NCBI GenBank assembly: GCA_016235255.1
Contig: JACRLM010000003.1
Span: 1 to 54,641, forward strand
Origin: Nitrospinota bacterium
GTDB taxonomy: Bacteria > Nitrospinota_A > UBA7883 > JACRLM01
Reading direction: 5' to 3'
Length of the DNA: 54,641 bases
A program made the translations under genes and the position numbers. Under the pieces are notes generated by a model. The model was not told the DNA's origin, searched no databases, and saw nothing but the letters and a program-made list of their open reading frames with translations. This document shows positions 45,432 to 54,208 of this stretch, one piece after another; position 1 is the first letter of the stretch, and each line of letters opens with the position of its first letter.

Positions 45432-45755
45432 ATGGGAGCCGCGTTTTCGGAGATGATGGAGCGGGTGCGCGCGTTCCACTTAAAGCACGATTTCGCCAAC
45501 ACCGGCGGCGAGGAGATGAAATACCGTATATGCCTTATGGCGGAGGAATTGGGAGAGATATCCGCCGCCGTCACAAAAGGCAAGTCCGGGGAGGAGCTTG
45601 CCGAGGAAATCGCCGACCTTCTGATCCTGGTGATGGGATGCGCCATCGCGATGGACTTTGACATGGAGGCGGAGTTTTACCGCAAAATGGAAAAGCTGAT
45701 GAAACGCGAGGCAAAGTTCGTCAACGGCGTCATCAGGGTGACGGACCACCGATGA
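45432..45755 (+). CDS. MazG-like nucleotide pyrophosphohydrolase
   Basis: This 107-residue single-domain all-alpha NTP pyrophosphatase has the MazG metal-binding motif as MAEELGEISAAVTKG followed by EELAEEIADLLILVMG (E-x2-E and E-x2-D). Such small MazG proteins hydrolyse (d)NTPs for nucleotide-pool clean-up; the substrate is unknown. ATG 45432 follows a GGAGGGG site; the frame is open further upstream over the divergent cyclase but is not coding there. It overlaps the next glycosyltransferase gene by four bases. Confidence 0.85.
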   Translation: MGAAFSEMMERVRAFHLKHDFANTGGEEMKYRICLMAEELGEISAAVTKGKSGEELAEEIADLLILVMGCAIAMDFDMEAEFYRKMEKLMKREAKFVNGVIRVTDHR

Positions 45756-46714
45756 GAATATATTTCCTGTGCACCGACGCCACACAGCCATACGGCGGAG
45801 TGAAAAAGCTGTACCGCCACGTGGACATCCTTAACAAGAATGGGCTGGACGCCGTGATAATGCACGAGCGTCCGGGATTCCGCTGCGAATGGTTTGCAAA
45901 CGAAACGCCGGTGACAAACGCCGCGGAAGCGCGGCTTGGCGGCGATGATTTTCTTGTGGCCCCGGAAATATACGGCCCGAAAATAGCCACGCTGGCGCGG
46001 GGGGTCCGCAAGGTTGTGTACAACCAGAACTGCTATTACACGTTCTGGAACCACTCGCTGGCAAAGGATGACATGCAGACGCCGTACACCGATCCGGAAG
46101 TTGTGGCCACGATGGTGGTGTCGGCCGATAGCCTCGATTACCTGGCATACGCATTTCCCCGCCACAAGGTTTTGAGGATAGTCCATTCGATAGACAGCAC
46201 GGTATTCCGGCCGGATGGTGAAAAAAAGCCGCACATAGCCTTCATGCCGCGCAAGAACATTGCCGACGTGACGCAGGTGATAAACATTTTAAAATTCCGG
46301 GGGGCGCTGGATGGATTCGGCCTGGCCCAGATAGATGGAAAGAGCGAGGCGGAAGTGGCGGCGATTTTGCGGGAATCGGCTTTTTTCCTGAGCTTTGGAT
46401 ACCCGGAGGGATTTTCACTTCCTCCGGCGGAGGCGATGGCGTGCGGCTGTGTGGTGCTCGGCTTTCATGGAGGAGGCGCCAGGGAATTCATGCTGCCCGA
46501 ATGCGCGTATCCGATACCCCAGGGGGATATTTCAGGTTTCGCCCGGACGGTGGAGGGGGTTCTGGGCGAATACCGGCGCGATCCTTCAAGTGTGTTGGCA
46601 AAAGGAAAGGCCGCGGCGGAGCTGATACATTCGAGGTACAACGAAGCGAATGAAGAGCGAAGCGTGCTTGAAGCCTGGGGGGACATCCTGAAAAGCGCGG
46701 CAGGCGGGGCATAG
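45752..46714 (+). CDS. Family 4-like glycosyltransferase
   Basis: This 320-residue protein has a GT-B fold. The N-terminal glycine-rich loop is QPYGGVKKLYRHVDIL, followed by VSADSLDYL, HSIDSTVFRP, and the C-terminal donor-binding motif FGYPEGFSLPPAEAMACGCVVLGFHGGGAREFM with the conserved E-x7-E. It probably builds a surface or exopolysaccharide glycan. Its start overlaps the MazG-like stop by four bases. Confidence 0.85.
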   Translation: MRIYFLCTDATQPYGGVKKLYRHVDILNKNGLDAVIMHERPGFRCEWFANETPVTNAAEARLGGDDFLVAPEIYGPKIATLARGVRKVVYNQNCYYTFWNHSLAKDDMQTPYTDPEVVATMVVSADSLDYLAYAFPRHKVLRIVHSIDSTVFRPDGEKKPHIAFMPRKNIADVTQVINILKFRGALDGFGLAQIDGKSEAEVAAILRESAFFLSFGYPEGFSLPPAEAMACGCVVLGFHGGGAREFMLPECAYPIPQGDISGFARTVEGVLGEYRRDPSSVLAKGKAAAELIHSRYNEANEERSVLEAWGDILKSAAGGA

Positions 46715-46733
46715 CCCGTCTGGCCGTGGTGAT

Positions 46734-46763
46734 TTGACATAATCAAACCCTTCATGATATAAA
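46734..46763 (+). promoter_or_regulatory. Sigma-70 promoter of the yceD-rpmF-plsX-fabH cluster
   Basis: TTGACA (46734-46739) and TATAAA (46758-46763) are separated by 18 bases. Transcription from about 46770 would give a leader of roughly 95 bases before ATG 46866. Confidence 0.7.
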
Positions 46764-46865
46764 ACTAGTTTATTTTGAAGTTGGTGGAGCTTATCCAGCG
46801 GTGTTTTGCATGGGTTTGATTTTCCGTGCTTTCGCCGTGGCGGACGGGCCGGGTTTTCGGAAGGT

Positions 46866-47408
46866 ATGAGCGAAGAGACAAAAGGGATAATTCTCGTCAA
46901 AGTCGCGCTCGTTTCCGAGGACGGGACGGACGAGAAATGGACCATATCGCCGGAAAGTTTTGCGGCCGATACGCATCCTTTGCCTGTGACGGGAAACGTC
47001 ACGGTGGAAGGGAGGCTGTACAAGGCTGACAACACGATATACTTCAACGGCGAGGTGGAAGCTGTGATGGGTCTGGAATGCTCCAGATGCCTGAAAAGCT
47101 TTAACTTGCCCGTGAAAGATACCGTTGCGGCGGTGTTCATGCCAAAGGAGGAGTTCTCCGCCGCCGGAGAAGAGCAGGAGCTTTCCGGCGAGGACATGGA
47201 CATCACCGTATATGATGGCGAGCAGATAGAGCTTTACGGCCCGGTGCGGGACCAACTGGCGCTGGCGGCGCCCATGAGGCCGTTGTGCTCGGAAGATTGC
47301 AAAGGACTTTGCCCCGTGTGCGGGGCGGACCTGAATGTTGAAAAATGCGGATGCCAGGCCCAGGTGTTGGACCCGAGGCTGGCGGCGCTCAAGAAACTGA
47401 TCAAGTGA
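46866..47408 (+). CDS. yceD: YceD/DUF177 family protein
   Basis: This 180-residue YceD (DUF177) protein has an N-terminal beta-rich part, LECSRCLKSFNLPV in the middle, and a C-terminal zinc-binding segment with four cysteines (LCSEDCKGLCPVCGADL). It is almost always encoded just before rpmF, as here, and has been linked to 23S rRNA or ribosome assembly. ATG 46866 follows a GGAAGG site; a longer frame from 46806 has a weak start. Confidence 0.9.
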   Translation: MSEETKGIILVKVALVSEDGTDEKWTISPESFAADTHPLPVTGNVTVEGRLYKADNTIYFNGEVEAVMGLECSRCLKSFNLPVKDTVAAVFMPKEEFSAAGEEQELSGEDMDITVYDGEQIELYGPVRDQLALAAPMRPLCSEDCKGLCPVCGADLNVEKCGCQAQVLDPRLAALKKLIK

Positions 47409-47422
47409 TGGAGGTTTAGAAG

Positions 47423-47605
47423 ATGCCAGTACCGAAGAAAAAAACCACGCGCGGGAAAAGAGGAAATCGCCGCTCCCATGACGGGATAGCGGCCCCCGCC
47501 AACTCCGCATGCCCCAACTGCGGAGAGCCCAAACAGCCGCACAGGGTGTGCCCGGCCTGCGGCCAATACAAGGAAATGCAGGCCCTGGAAGTCGAAGAGG
47601 CCTGA
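47423..47605 (+). CDS. rpmF: 50S ribosomal protein L32
   Basis: This 60-residue L32 starts MPVPKKKTTRGKRGNRRSHD, the canonical N-terminus, and has four cysteines in two pairs (CPNCG and CPACG), the zinc-binding form. It lies 14 bases after yceD and just before plsX, the standard bacterial arrangement coupling ribosome and membrane-lipid synthesis. Confidence 0.97.
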   Translation: MPVPKKKTTRGKRGNRRSHDGIAAPANSACPNCGEPKQPHRVCPACGQYKEMQALEVEEA

Positions 47606-47630
47606 CGGCGTTTCCGGGACGGACCTGAAT

Positions 47631-48785
47631 ATGAGCGCGGCTGGGCCTTATGCAAGAAGCGGTTCCTCGCGCAGGGTCCATTCCGGCCGGACCACCCGGA
47701 TAGCCATAGACGCCATGGGGGGGGACAACGCCCCCGGCGTCAACATAGACGGCGCCATCATGGCCGTCCGGTCCATCGAGGACATAGAGATAGTCCTTGT
47801 GGGGGACGAGGCCACAATCCGCAAGGAATTTGCCAGGCGCTCCTTTTCCCACCCCTCCGTAATCATCGAGCACGCCGGAGAAGTTGTCCGCATGGACGAA
47901 TCGCCTTCGGTGGCTTTGCGCAAAAAGAGAAACTCCTCCATGCATGTGGGGATCACCATGGTCCGTGACAAGCAGGTGGACGCCTTCATATCCGCCGGCA
48001 ACACAGGGGCGGTGATGGCCATCGCCGCCGTGATACTCCGGACGCTGGAGGGGATAGACAGGGCGGCCATAGCCGTGCAGCTTCCCACAGTAAAGGGGCA
48101 CACTGTGCTGCTGGACGCGGGCGCCAATGTCACCTGCAAGGCGGCGCATCTTTACCAGTTCGGCATAATGGGCTCCATCTATGCCCAGTACGCGCTCGGG
48201 GACGTGCGTCCCACAGTGGGGATACTGTCCATCGGCGAGGAAGAGACCAAGGGCAACGATGTCACCCGCGAGGCGTTTGAGCTTCTGGCCAAGAGCGACC
48301 TTAATTTCATCGGCAACGTGGAGGCCAAGCTCCTTTACAAGGGGGTCTCCGATGTGGTGGTGTGCGACGGGTTCACCGGCAACATAGCGCTGAAGATATC
48401 CGAGTCCCTGGCGGAGATGATCTCCACCTTCCTGCGCGGGATGTTCGCCACCAACTGGCGCACAAAGCTGGGATACATGCTCGTAAAGCCGTTTTTGGCT
48501 GCGATGAAAAAAAGGGTGGACCACGCGGAGGTGGGCGGGGCTCCGCTTCTCGGCATAGACGGGGCGGTGTTCATTTCCCATGGATCCAGCGAACCGAGGG
48601 CGATACGAAACGGGATATACGCCGCCAAAAGGTTTGTCACTGGCGACGTCAACGGCCACATAAGGGAATGCCTGGCCCAGAACCTCCATATCCTCGATCC
48701 GAAGGCCCTTGAAAGCGGCGGCAAGCCCGGGTTCTTTGAAAGGATGAAAAACAAGATGGGCCTGGGCGGGCGCGAGGGGGACTGA
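47631..48785 (+). CDS. plsX: Phosphate acyltransferase PlsX
   Basis: This 384-residue enzyme converts acyl-ACP to acyl-phosphate, the substrate of PlsY. Family motifs are IAIDAMGGDNAPG, VALRKKRNSSMHVG, FISAGNTGAVMA, LLDAGANVTC, GILSIGEEETKGND, VVCDGFTGNIALK and LLGIDGAVFISHGSS. It is longer than usual (about 330) because of a 22-residue N-terminal extension and a charged C-terminal tail. No closer start codon exists in frame, so the extension is probably real. Confidence 0.95.
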   Translation: MSAAGPYARSGSSRRVHSGRTTRIAIDAMGGDNAPGVNIDGAIMAVRSIEDIEIVLVGDEATIRKEFARRSFSHPSVIIEHAGEVVRMDESPSVALRKKRNSSMHVGITMVRDKQVDAFISAGNTGAVMAIAAVILRTLEGIDRAAIAVQLPTVKGHTVLLDAGANVTCKAAHLYQFGIMGSIYAQYALGDVRPTVGILSIGEEETKGNDVTREAFELLAKSDLNFIGNVEAKLLYKGVSDVVVCDGFTGNIALKISESLAEMISTFLRGMFATNWRTKLGYMLVKPFLAAMKKRVDHAEVGGAPLLGIDGAVFISHGSSEPRAIRNGIYAAKRFVTGDVNGHIRECLAQNLHILDPKALESGGKPGFFERMKNKMGLGGREGD

Positions 48786-48788
48786 CGG

Positions 48789-49775
48789 ATGAAAAAGGAG
48801 GGGAAACGCTCGCGGATCGCCGGGATCGGCATGAACATGCCATCGAAAATACTGTCCAACGCCGATCTTGAAAAGCTTGTGGACACTTCCGACGAATGGA
48901 TCGTCACCCGCACCGGGATCAAGGAGCGCCGGATCGCCGAGGAAGGGATGACGGCCTCCAAGCTGGCGGTTCCGGCTGTGCTTGAAGCCATTCGCAACGG
49001 CGGGATCGCGGCTGAAGATATCGACCTTATAATCTGCGCCACATCCACTCCGGACATGACCTATCCGTCCACCGCCTGCTTTATTCAAAGCGAGATTGGG
49101 GCCGGCGATTGCCCCGCTTTTGACATATCGGCTGCATGCTCCGGCTTTGTGTACGGGCTGACCATCGCCGACAAATTCATAAAGACAGGCTCGGCGCGAA
49201 ACGCAATAGTGATAGGAAGCGAGCTTAATTCGCGGTTGGTGGACTGGGACGACAGGAGCACCTGCGTGCTGTTCGGCGACGGGGCCGCCGCGGTTGTGCT
49301 GTCAGCCTCGGACGGGCAGTCCGGGATAATGGAGTCCATGATTTTCGCCGACGGGTCCTATTCGGACATGCTCACCGCCGGGCACGGCTCGGCCAATCCC
49401 GCCAAATCCGGCGCGGACCCCAAGTCCCACTGCATAAAAATGAAGGGCAACCAGCTTTTCAAGGTGGCCGTAAAAAGCATGGCGGACGTGGCGGGGGAAC
49501 TGCTAAAAAGAAACGGGTTGACCGCCGATGACGTGAAGCTTGTGATCCCCCACCAGGCCAACGTGCGGATCATAAACGCGGTGGCCAAGGCCATGGGAGT
49601 GTCCGACGGCAAGATATATGTCAACGTGCACCGTTATGGCAACACGTCGGCCGCCACCATCCCAATAGCCATGTATGAGGCATGGGCGGAAGGGCGGTTG
49701 AAAAAGGGGGACATCGCGTTGCTGGTGGCCTTTGGCGGAGGGCTTACGTGGGGGGCCACTCTGCTTCGCTGGTGA
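48789..49775 (+). CDS. fabH: Beta-ketoacyl-ACP synthase III
   Basis: This 328-residue condensing enzyme begins fatty-acid synthesis from acetyl-CoA and malonyl-ACP. The catalytic triad is Cys117 (AACSGFVYGL), His255 (IPHQANVRI) and Asn285 (HRYGNTSAAT). Residues RTGIKERR at the N-terminus and FGGGLTWGA at the C-terminus are family hallmarks. It starts three bases after the plsX stop, in the normal plsX-fabH order. Confidence 0.97.
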   Translation: MKKEGKRSRIAGIGMNMPSKILSNADLEKLVDTSDEWIVTRTGIKERRIAEEGMTASKLAVPAVLEAIRNGGIAAEDIDLIICATSTPDMTYPSTACFIQSEIGAGDCPAFDISAACSGFVYGLTIADKFIKTGSARNAIVIGSELNSRLVDWDDRSTCVLFGDGAAAVVLSASDGQSGIMESMIFADGSYSDMLTAGHGSANPAKSGADPKSHCIKMKGNQLFKVAVKSMADVAGELLKRNGLTADDVKLVIPHQANVRIINAVAKAMGVSDGKIYVNVHRYGNTSAATIPIAMYEAWAEGRLKKGDIALLVAFGGGLTWGATLLRW

Positions 49776-49785
49776 AGGGATTTCC

Positions 49786-49819
49786 GGCTGTTTTTTAATC
49801 ATTCAGCCCTTTTATTTTT
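49786..49819 (+). terminator. Weak terminator after fabH
   Basis: GGCTG (49786-49790) pairs with CAGCC (49804-49808) over a 13-base loop, followed by a T-rich stretch CTTTTATTTTT. The stem is short, so termination may be partial. Confidence 0.35.
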
Positions 49820-49902
49820 CAGGCAATTGGCTATAAAATGATGTGCGCCGCGCAGGCGTACGGACAGGACAACCCTAAGCATATGAGACAGGAGGAGATG
49901 TG

Positions 49903-50628
49903 ATGCGTGACCCCCATGAGAAGGAGGCCATTCTCGATATAAGCTTCTATCGCGACTGGGTCGCCAAAAGGCAGAAGTCGCTGGAGAAGGAAAAGAAGAA
50001 AACGGCGTTTTTCATCACCATCTCGCGGGAATTCGGATGCGAAGGGTATGAACTTGCGCAAAAGCTGGTGGAGCAGATCGGCGGAAAGGGCCAGCAATGG
50101 AGCCTTTTCACCAGGAAGATGATAGAAGAAGCCTGCGCCAATGAAAACATGGAGGCTACGGACGTCCACGAGATATCGGAAAAAAGGTGGACGTTCAAGG
50201 ACTGGTTCGTGGATGCGCTGGTGCCAAAATACCTGCAGTCGCATTCCTCCGTGGTGTTCCAGAGGATGCGCAACATGATTTTAAACCTTGTGGACAAGGG
50301 CAACTGCGTCATCCTGGGCGCCGGATCGCAGATCATCACACAGAACCTCGATCCGAAGAAGTTTTTCGGCCTCCATATCCGGATAACGGCCTCCAATGCC
50401 TGGCGGCTCAACCGGACGGAACAGGTATTCAAAGTCTCCCGGGGGGAGGCGGAGGACATGCTAAAGGCCAGGCAGGACAGCCGGGACGAGTTCATAGCGG
50501 ATTTCACCGGGCTGGACGCGGGGGACCAGTCGCTCTATCACATCACGTTCAACAACGCCCGCAACGACTCGGACATGATGGCCCGGCTGATTGTGGAGTA
50601 TATGCGGCTTAATAACATACTGGAATGA
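49903..50628 (+). CDS. Cytidylate kinase-like P-loop protein
   Basis: This 241-residue protein matches the cytidylate-kinase-like family rather than true Cmk. The N-terminal loop TISREFGCEGYELAQKLVEQ replaces the usual Walker A. LFTRKMIEEA, NCVILGAGSQIITQ, LHIRITASNAWRLNR and DEFIADFTGLDAGDQSLYHITFNN follow. This family is common in deltaproteobacteria and its substrate is not established. ATG 49903 follows a strong AGGAGGAG site. It lies upstream of the pseudo-receiver TPR gene. Confidence 0.82.
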   Translation: MRDPHEKEAILDISFYRDWVAKRQKSLEKEKKKTAFFITISREFGCEGYELAQKLVEQIGGKGQQWSLFTRKMIEEACANENMEATDVHEISEKRWTFKDWFVDALVPKYLQSHSSVVFQRMRNMILNLVDKGNCVILGAGSQIITQNLDPKKFFGLHIRITASNAWRLNRTEQVFKVSRGEAEDMLKARQDSRDEFIADFTGLDAGDQSLYHITFNNARNDSDMMARLIVEYMRLNNILE

Positions 50629-50743
50629 TCTTGCATTCCTGAAAAGGGATTCGCGGCCGCAATTTTTTTTGACCCGCCGCGATCCCCGCGGCCCGAGGTT
50701 CTGATTCTAAAAGGGGCTTTCTAAAAGGAAAGGTACGCAGGGG

Positions 50744-51901
50744 ATGCCATCGGAATTGGGCGACATACGCGTGCTTGTCGTGGACAATCCCACGGAAGTG
50801 CGGAACATCCGCGAGGCGTTGAGGGATTCGGGTTTCCACAACGTGTCGGACATGGGCAACGGCCTGCAGGTGCTCACGGAAATAAAGAAAAGTCCCCCGT
50901 CGCTGGTGATAGCAAACCTGATCCTGCCGCAATATTCCGGGCTCCAGGTCTTCAAGTCCCTCCGGGCGGACAAGGCCCTTTCCGTCATAAAGTTCATAAT
51001 GACCACCCCCAAGCTCAACCGGCGCGAGGTTGAAGACATCAGGAAAGAAGGTGTGGAGAACATTCTCTCCCGCCCGTTTGACGCCAATGAGCTTCGGGAA
51101 ATGATCTATGACGCATTCGGGATGAAAGCGGCTGACCTGAAGGAGACCGCTGACAAGATTTTCAACGAGGGGAAGGCCCTTTTCGACGCCGGCTCCTTCC
51201 AGGACGCGCTCGCAAAGTTCCGGGAAGCCGGGATGACAAATCCAGACCCGTCATATTTCTACATGCAAGGCAGGGCGTATCTGGAGATGAACATGTACGA
51301 CCAGGCCCTTGCCGCCTTCCAGAACACCATGGAGAAAGACCGCCGGTTCCACGAGGCGGACCACTGGCTGGGGGTGACGTTGCAAAAGAAGAAGGACTAC
51401 CTGGCCTCCATTCAGGTGCTGGAGAGAGCCGCCAAGCGAGATGCGGCCAAGGCCGAGACCCACGTTGAACTGGGCAAGAGCTACCTTGGCGCCGACATGG
51501 TGGACAAGGCCGACGAGTCGTTCAAGAAAGCGGTGATTCTGGAGCCGGACAACGTCCAGCATAAAACGGCGATAGGCAACGCATACCTGGAAAAAGAGAT
51601 TTACGACAAGGCCGAGCAGGCGTTCGGCGCCGCCTTGAGCATCAATCCAAAAAACGTGGTTCTGTACAACAGGATGGCCATCGCGTTGCGCAAGCAGTCC
51701 AAGTTCAACGAGGCGATCAACCTGTACATCAAGGCGCTGGGTGTTTTCCCGGACGACGAGGGGCTTTTCTACAATCTGGCGCGGGCGCTGTTCGAGTCCG
51801 GCCAGAAGGACAAGGCAATCAAGGCGCTGGACAAGGCGTTGTCGCTTGATCCGGAGTTCGGCGAGGCGAAGCGCCTGAGGGAAGAATACCAGAAACTGTA
51901 G
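50744..51901 (+). CDS. Pseudo-receiver domain fused to TPR repeats
   Basis: This 385-residue protein has an N-terminal response-regulator receiver fold at about 8-125 (IRVLVVDNPTEVRNIREALRDSG). The phospho-acceptor position is Asn58 (LVIANLILP) instead of Asp, and the conserved lysine is Arg (ILSRPF), so it should not be phosphorylated in the usual way. From about 130 to 385 there are at least six TPR units (ALFDAGSFQDALAKFREAGMTNPD, AYLEMNMYDQALAAFQNTMEKD, ELGKSYLGADMVDKADESFKKAVILEPDN and others). It is probably a protein-protein adaptor. Its partners are not in this window. Confidence 0.85.
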   Translation: MPSELGDIRVLVVDNPTEVRNIREALRDSGFHNVSDMGNGLQVLTEIKKSPPSLVIANLILPQYSGLQVFKSLRADKALSVIKFIMTTPKLNRREVEDIRKEGVENILSRPFDANELREMIYDAFGMKAADLKETADKIFNEGKALFDAGSFQDALAKFREAGMTNPDPSYFYMQGRAYLEMNMYDQALAAFQNTMEKDRRFHEADHWLGVTLQKKKDYLASIQVLERAAKRDAAKAETHVELGKSYLGADMVDKADESFKKAVILEPDNVQHKTAIGNAYLEKEIYDKAEQAFGAALSINPKNVVLYNRMAIALRKQSKFNEAINLYIKALGVFPDDEGLFYNLARALFESGQKDKAIKALDKALSLDPEFGEAKRLREEYQKL

Positions 51902-51967
51902 GATATCCGGCCTGTTTGCTCATTTTCCTGCCGATAACACTTTGATAAGCATAAGATTGGGGCAACT

Positions 51968-51992
51968 TTAATTATCACGCCCGTATAATTAA
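51968..51992. promoter_or_regulatory. Operator site 1 upstream of fic
   Basis: TTAATTAT (51968-51975) and ATAATTAA (51985-51992) form a perfect inverted repeat with a 9-base spacer. It is the first of three similar sites whose centres are spaced by 40 bases. Confidence 0.6.
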
Positions 51993-52008
51993 TGATGGAG
52001 GATTAACT

Positions 52009-52032
52009 TTAATTATGTGTTGACATAGTTAA
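52009..52032. promoter_or_regulatory. Operator site 2 overlapping the fic -35 box
   Basis: TTAATTATG (52009-52017) and CATAGTTAA (52024-52032) are inverted with one mismatch around a 6-base spacer. The right arm overlaps the TTGACA at 52020-52025. Confidence 0.6.
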
Positions 52033-52049
52033 GGATAGCGTCCTATGCT
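52020..52049 (+). promoter_or_regulatory. Promoter of fic
   Basis: TTGACA (52020-52025) is followed after 18 bases by TATGCT (52044-52049). Transcription would start about 20 bases before ATG 52077. The -35 box lies inside operator site 2 and the start region lies inside operator site 3. Confidence 0.6.
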
Positions 52050-52072
52050 TAATTATAAATATGCATAGTTAA
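52049..52072. promoter_or_regulatory. Operator site 3 at the fic transcription start
   Basis: TTAATTATA (52049-52057) and CATAGTTAA (52064-52072) repeat the 9-6-9 geometry of site 2. The site ends four bases before the fic ATG and replaces any normal ribosome binding site. Confidence 0.6.
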
Positions 52073-52076
52073 AGAA

Positions 52077-53210
52077 ATGGCAAACGAAAAATTCAAGGCG
52101 GGTGTGTACCGTCAACAATATGGCTATAAAAGCTTTTCCCCTAATTTTATCAATAGGCGTTTTGTATGGAGTGATGGGGAGATAAGTGTGCTGCTTGAAG
52201 AGGCAACAAGACTGCTTGGCGAACTTAACGCCTACTCCAAACTTGTACCTGATGTGGATTTTTTCATCCATATGCACATTAAAAAGGAAGCCACCGCCTC
52301 CAGCAGGATTGAAGGAACAAGAACCGGCATGGACGAAGCGGTTCTGCCGGAATCGGAAATAAATCCTGAAAGAAAGAATGACTGGCAGGAAGTGCAAAAT
52401 TACACAAAGGCGATGAACTTCGCGATAGAAAGCCTGAAAGAACTGCCTTTGTCCATGCGTTTGCTTAAAGAGTCCCATAAAAGGCTTCTGGAAAATGTGA
52501 GGGGGGAACATAAGTTGCCGGGAGAGGTCAGGTCAAGCCAGAACTGGATAGGCGGAGCCTCTCTTAAGGACGCATTTTTTATTCCTCCTCATCACTCGGA
52601 GTTGCCGGAGCTTGTGGGGGATTTGGAAAAATTCTGGCATAACGACAATCTGGAAATACCGCATCTTGTCAAAAACGCCATCAGTCACTATCAGTTTGAG
52701 ACTGTCCATCCTTTTCTGGATGGTAATGGCCGCATTGGAAGATTGCTGATCACCTTGTATTTAATGAGCAAAGGAATGCTAGATAAGCCTACGCTGTACA
52801 TTTCAGACTTTTTTGAACGCAATCGAGGGGCGTACTATGACGCGCTCACAATTGTCAGGACCTCGGACAATATCGAACACTGGATTAAATTCTTTTTAGT
52901 CGGAGTTGCGCAAACCGCCAAAAAAGGAAAATCGGTGTTCGAAAAAATCATACGGCTTCGAAGCCGTTGCGAGAATGATATAATGACAATGGGAAAGAGG
53001 TCGAAGGAAGGTTCCAATTTGCTTGGATTGCTTTATTCCATCCCGGCTGTAAATGCGGCCGTTGTCTCTAAAACGCTGAGAATTTCCGTGCCAACGACGC
53101 ACCAACTTATTCGCAGCTTTCAGGAAAAGGGGATTTTAAAAGAAATCACAGGTTTTAAGAGAAACCGCATGTTTTTATTCGACGAGTATTTGCGGATATT
53201 CACCGAGTGA
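52077..53210 (+). CDS. Fic/DOC family protein, class II, with C-terminal winged helix
   Basis: This 377-residue Fic protein transfers AMP (or a related group) to target proteins. The catalytic motif [14 protein letters not shown] begins at His211. The inhibitory motif S-x3-E-G is N-terminal at Ser75-Gly80 (SSRIEG), which defines class II Fic proteins that self-inhibit through Glu79. After the Fic core, residues 310-377 look like a winged helix ([33 protein letters not shown]) that could bind DNA. The gene is clearly more AT-rich than its surroundings, suggesting recent arrival. It is preceded by three inverted repeats and has no ribosome site, so it may repress itself. Confidence 0.93.
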   Translation: MANEKFKAGVYRQQYGYKSFSPNFINRRFVWSDGEISVLLEEATRLLGELNAYSKLVPDVDFFIHMHIKKEATASSRIEGTRTGMDEAVLPESEINPERKNDWQEVQNYTKAMNFAIESLKELPLSMRLLKESHKRLLENVRGEHKLPGEVRSSQNWIGGASLKDAFFIPPHHSELPELVGDLEKFWHNDNLEIPHLVKNAISHYQFETVHPFLDGNGRIGRLLITLYLMSKGMLDKPTLYISDFFERNRGAYYDALTIVRTSDNIEHWIKFFLVGVAQTAKKGKSVFEKIIRLRSRCENDIMTMGKRSKEGSNLLGLLYSIPAVNAAVVSKTLRISVPTTHQLIRSFQEKGILKEITGFKRNRMFLFDEYLRIFTE

Positions 53211-53219
53211 AATATATAA

Positions 53220-54077
53220 TTACCTGGTTTTTTCAGCTTTCATCCCCTCGTTCATGCTCCCGGTGCGGTATCCGGCGATGTCCAGCGCCACGTATTTAAA
53301 TCCGATTTCCTTAAGCTTGCCGTAAATAAGGCGAGAGGCCGCAGGCTCAATCGCCTTTGCCATCTGGGCGGCGTCAAGCTCGATCCGGGCCACCTCGCCA
53401 TGATGCCGCACACGCAGTTGGGCAAAACCAAGCTTTCGCAAAAACTCCTCCGCCCGGTCCACCATCGTCAGCTTTTCGTTTGTGATCTGCGTCCCGTATG
53501 GAAAGCGCGACGCAAGGCAGGCGAATGAAGGTTTGTCCCACGTCGGCAATCCCATTTCCTTTGATAATGCCCTGATGTCATCCTTCGTAAAACCTGTTTC
53601 AATCAGCAAGCTTCGGACTCCATTTTCCCTCGCCGCCTTGGCTCCCGGGCGGTGGTCAGTCAGGTCATCCACATTCGCTCCGTCCAGCACGGCGGCGATC
53701 CCTTCTTTTCCGGCTATTTCCGATAGTTTGCCGAAAAGCTCCCCCTTGCAGAAGTAGCAACGGTTGACCGGGTTTTCCGCGAACCCGTCTATCTCCAGCT
53801 CTTCGCTTACGATCACCATATGTTCCGCGCCGATCAACCCGGCGATTTTCACCGCCTCCTCGAATTCCCGGGCCGGGTATGTGGACGACCTTGCGGTCAC
53901 CCCCAGCGCCCGGCCGCCGGTTTTGGACAGCGTATCGTGCGCGGTCTTGAGCAGGAAAGAGCTGTCCACTCCGCCGGAAAACGCCACCAGGACAGAGCCA
54001 AGCTTTCTGATTTCAGCCTCAAGCTTTTCAAGTTTGTTATTCAAAGCCGATTGAGCCTCTGCAATTACGGAAGACAT
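53220..54077 (-). CDS. larE: ATP-dependent sulfur insertase LarE
   Basis: This 285-residue PP-loop enzyme adds sulphur to the nickel-pincer nucleotide precursor of lactate racemase-type cofactors. The PP-loop SGGVDSS is at 34-40. Cys107, Cys110 (NRCYFCK) and Cys187 (FACLASRFPYG) are all present. Three cysteines mark the iron-sulphur type described for Thermotoga maritima, which uses a 4Fe-4S cluster, rather than the single-cysteine sacrificial type of Lactobacillus. ATG 54077 follows an AAAGGTGG site. No larB, larC or larA is in the window. Confidence 0.92.
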   Translation of the reverse strand: MSSVIAEAQSALNNKLEKLEAEIRKLGSVLVAFSGGVDSSFLLKTAHDTLSKTGGRALGVTARSSTYPAREFEEAVKIAGLIGAEHMVIVSEELEIDGFAENPVNRCYFCKGELFGKLSEIAGKEGIAAVLDGANVDDLTDHRPGAKAARENGVRSLLIETGFTKDDIRALSKEMGLPTWDKPSFACLASRFPYGTQITNEKLTMVDRAEEFLRKLGFAQLRVRHHGEVARIELDAAQMAKAIEPAASRLIYGKLKEIGFKYVALDIAGYRTGSMNEGMKAEKTR

Positions 54078-54208
54078 CCAAACCACCTTTCAAAAACACG
54101 ATCAAGACCATATGCACCATTATAACCGGCCTTAAGTCCGAGTGGTATTGCGCAATGGAGCCTGGCGCCAGATAATGGCAAACCGGCAAAATACATGGAG
54201 TTGTGATT

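Noticed and set aside
46791..49088. Very long minus-strand frame of 765 codons over yceD-rpmF-plsX-fabH
   Set aside because: It covers four well-recognised genes on the opposite strand and its translation is low-information, rich in Gly, Pro, His and Arg.
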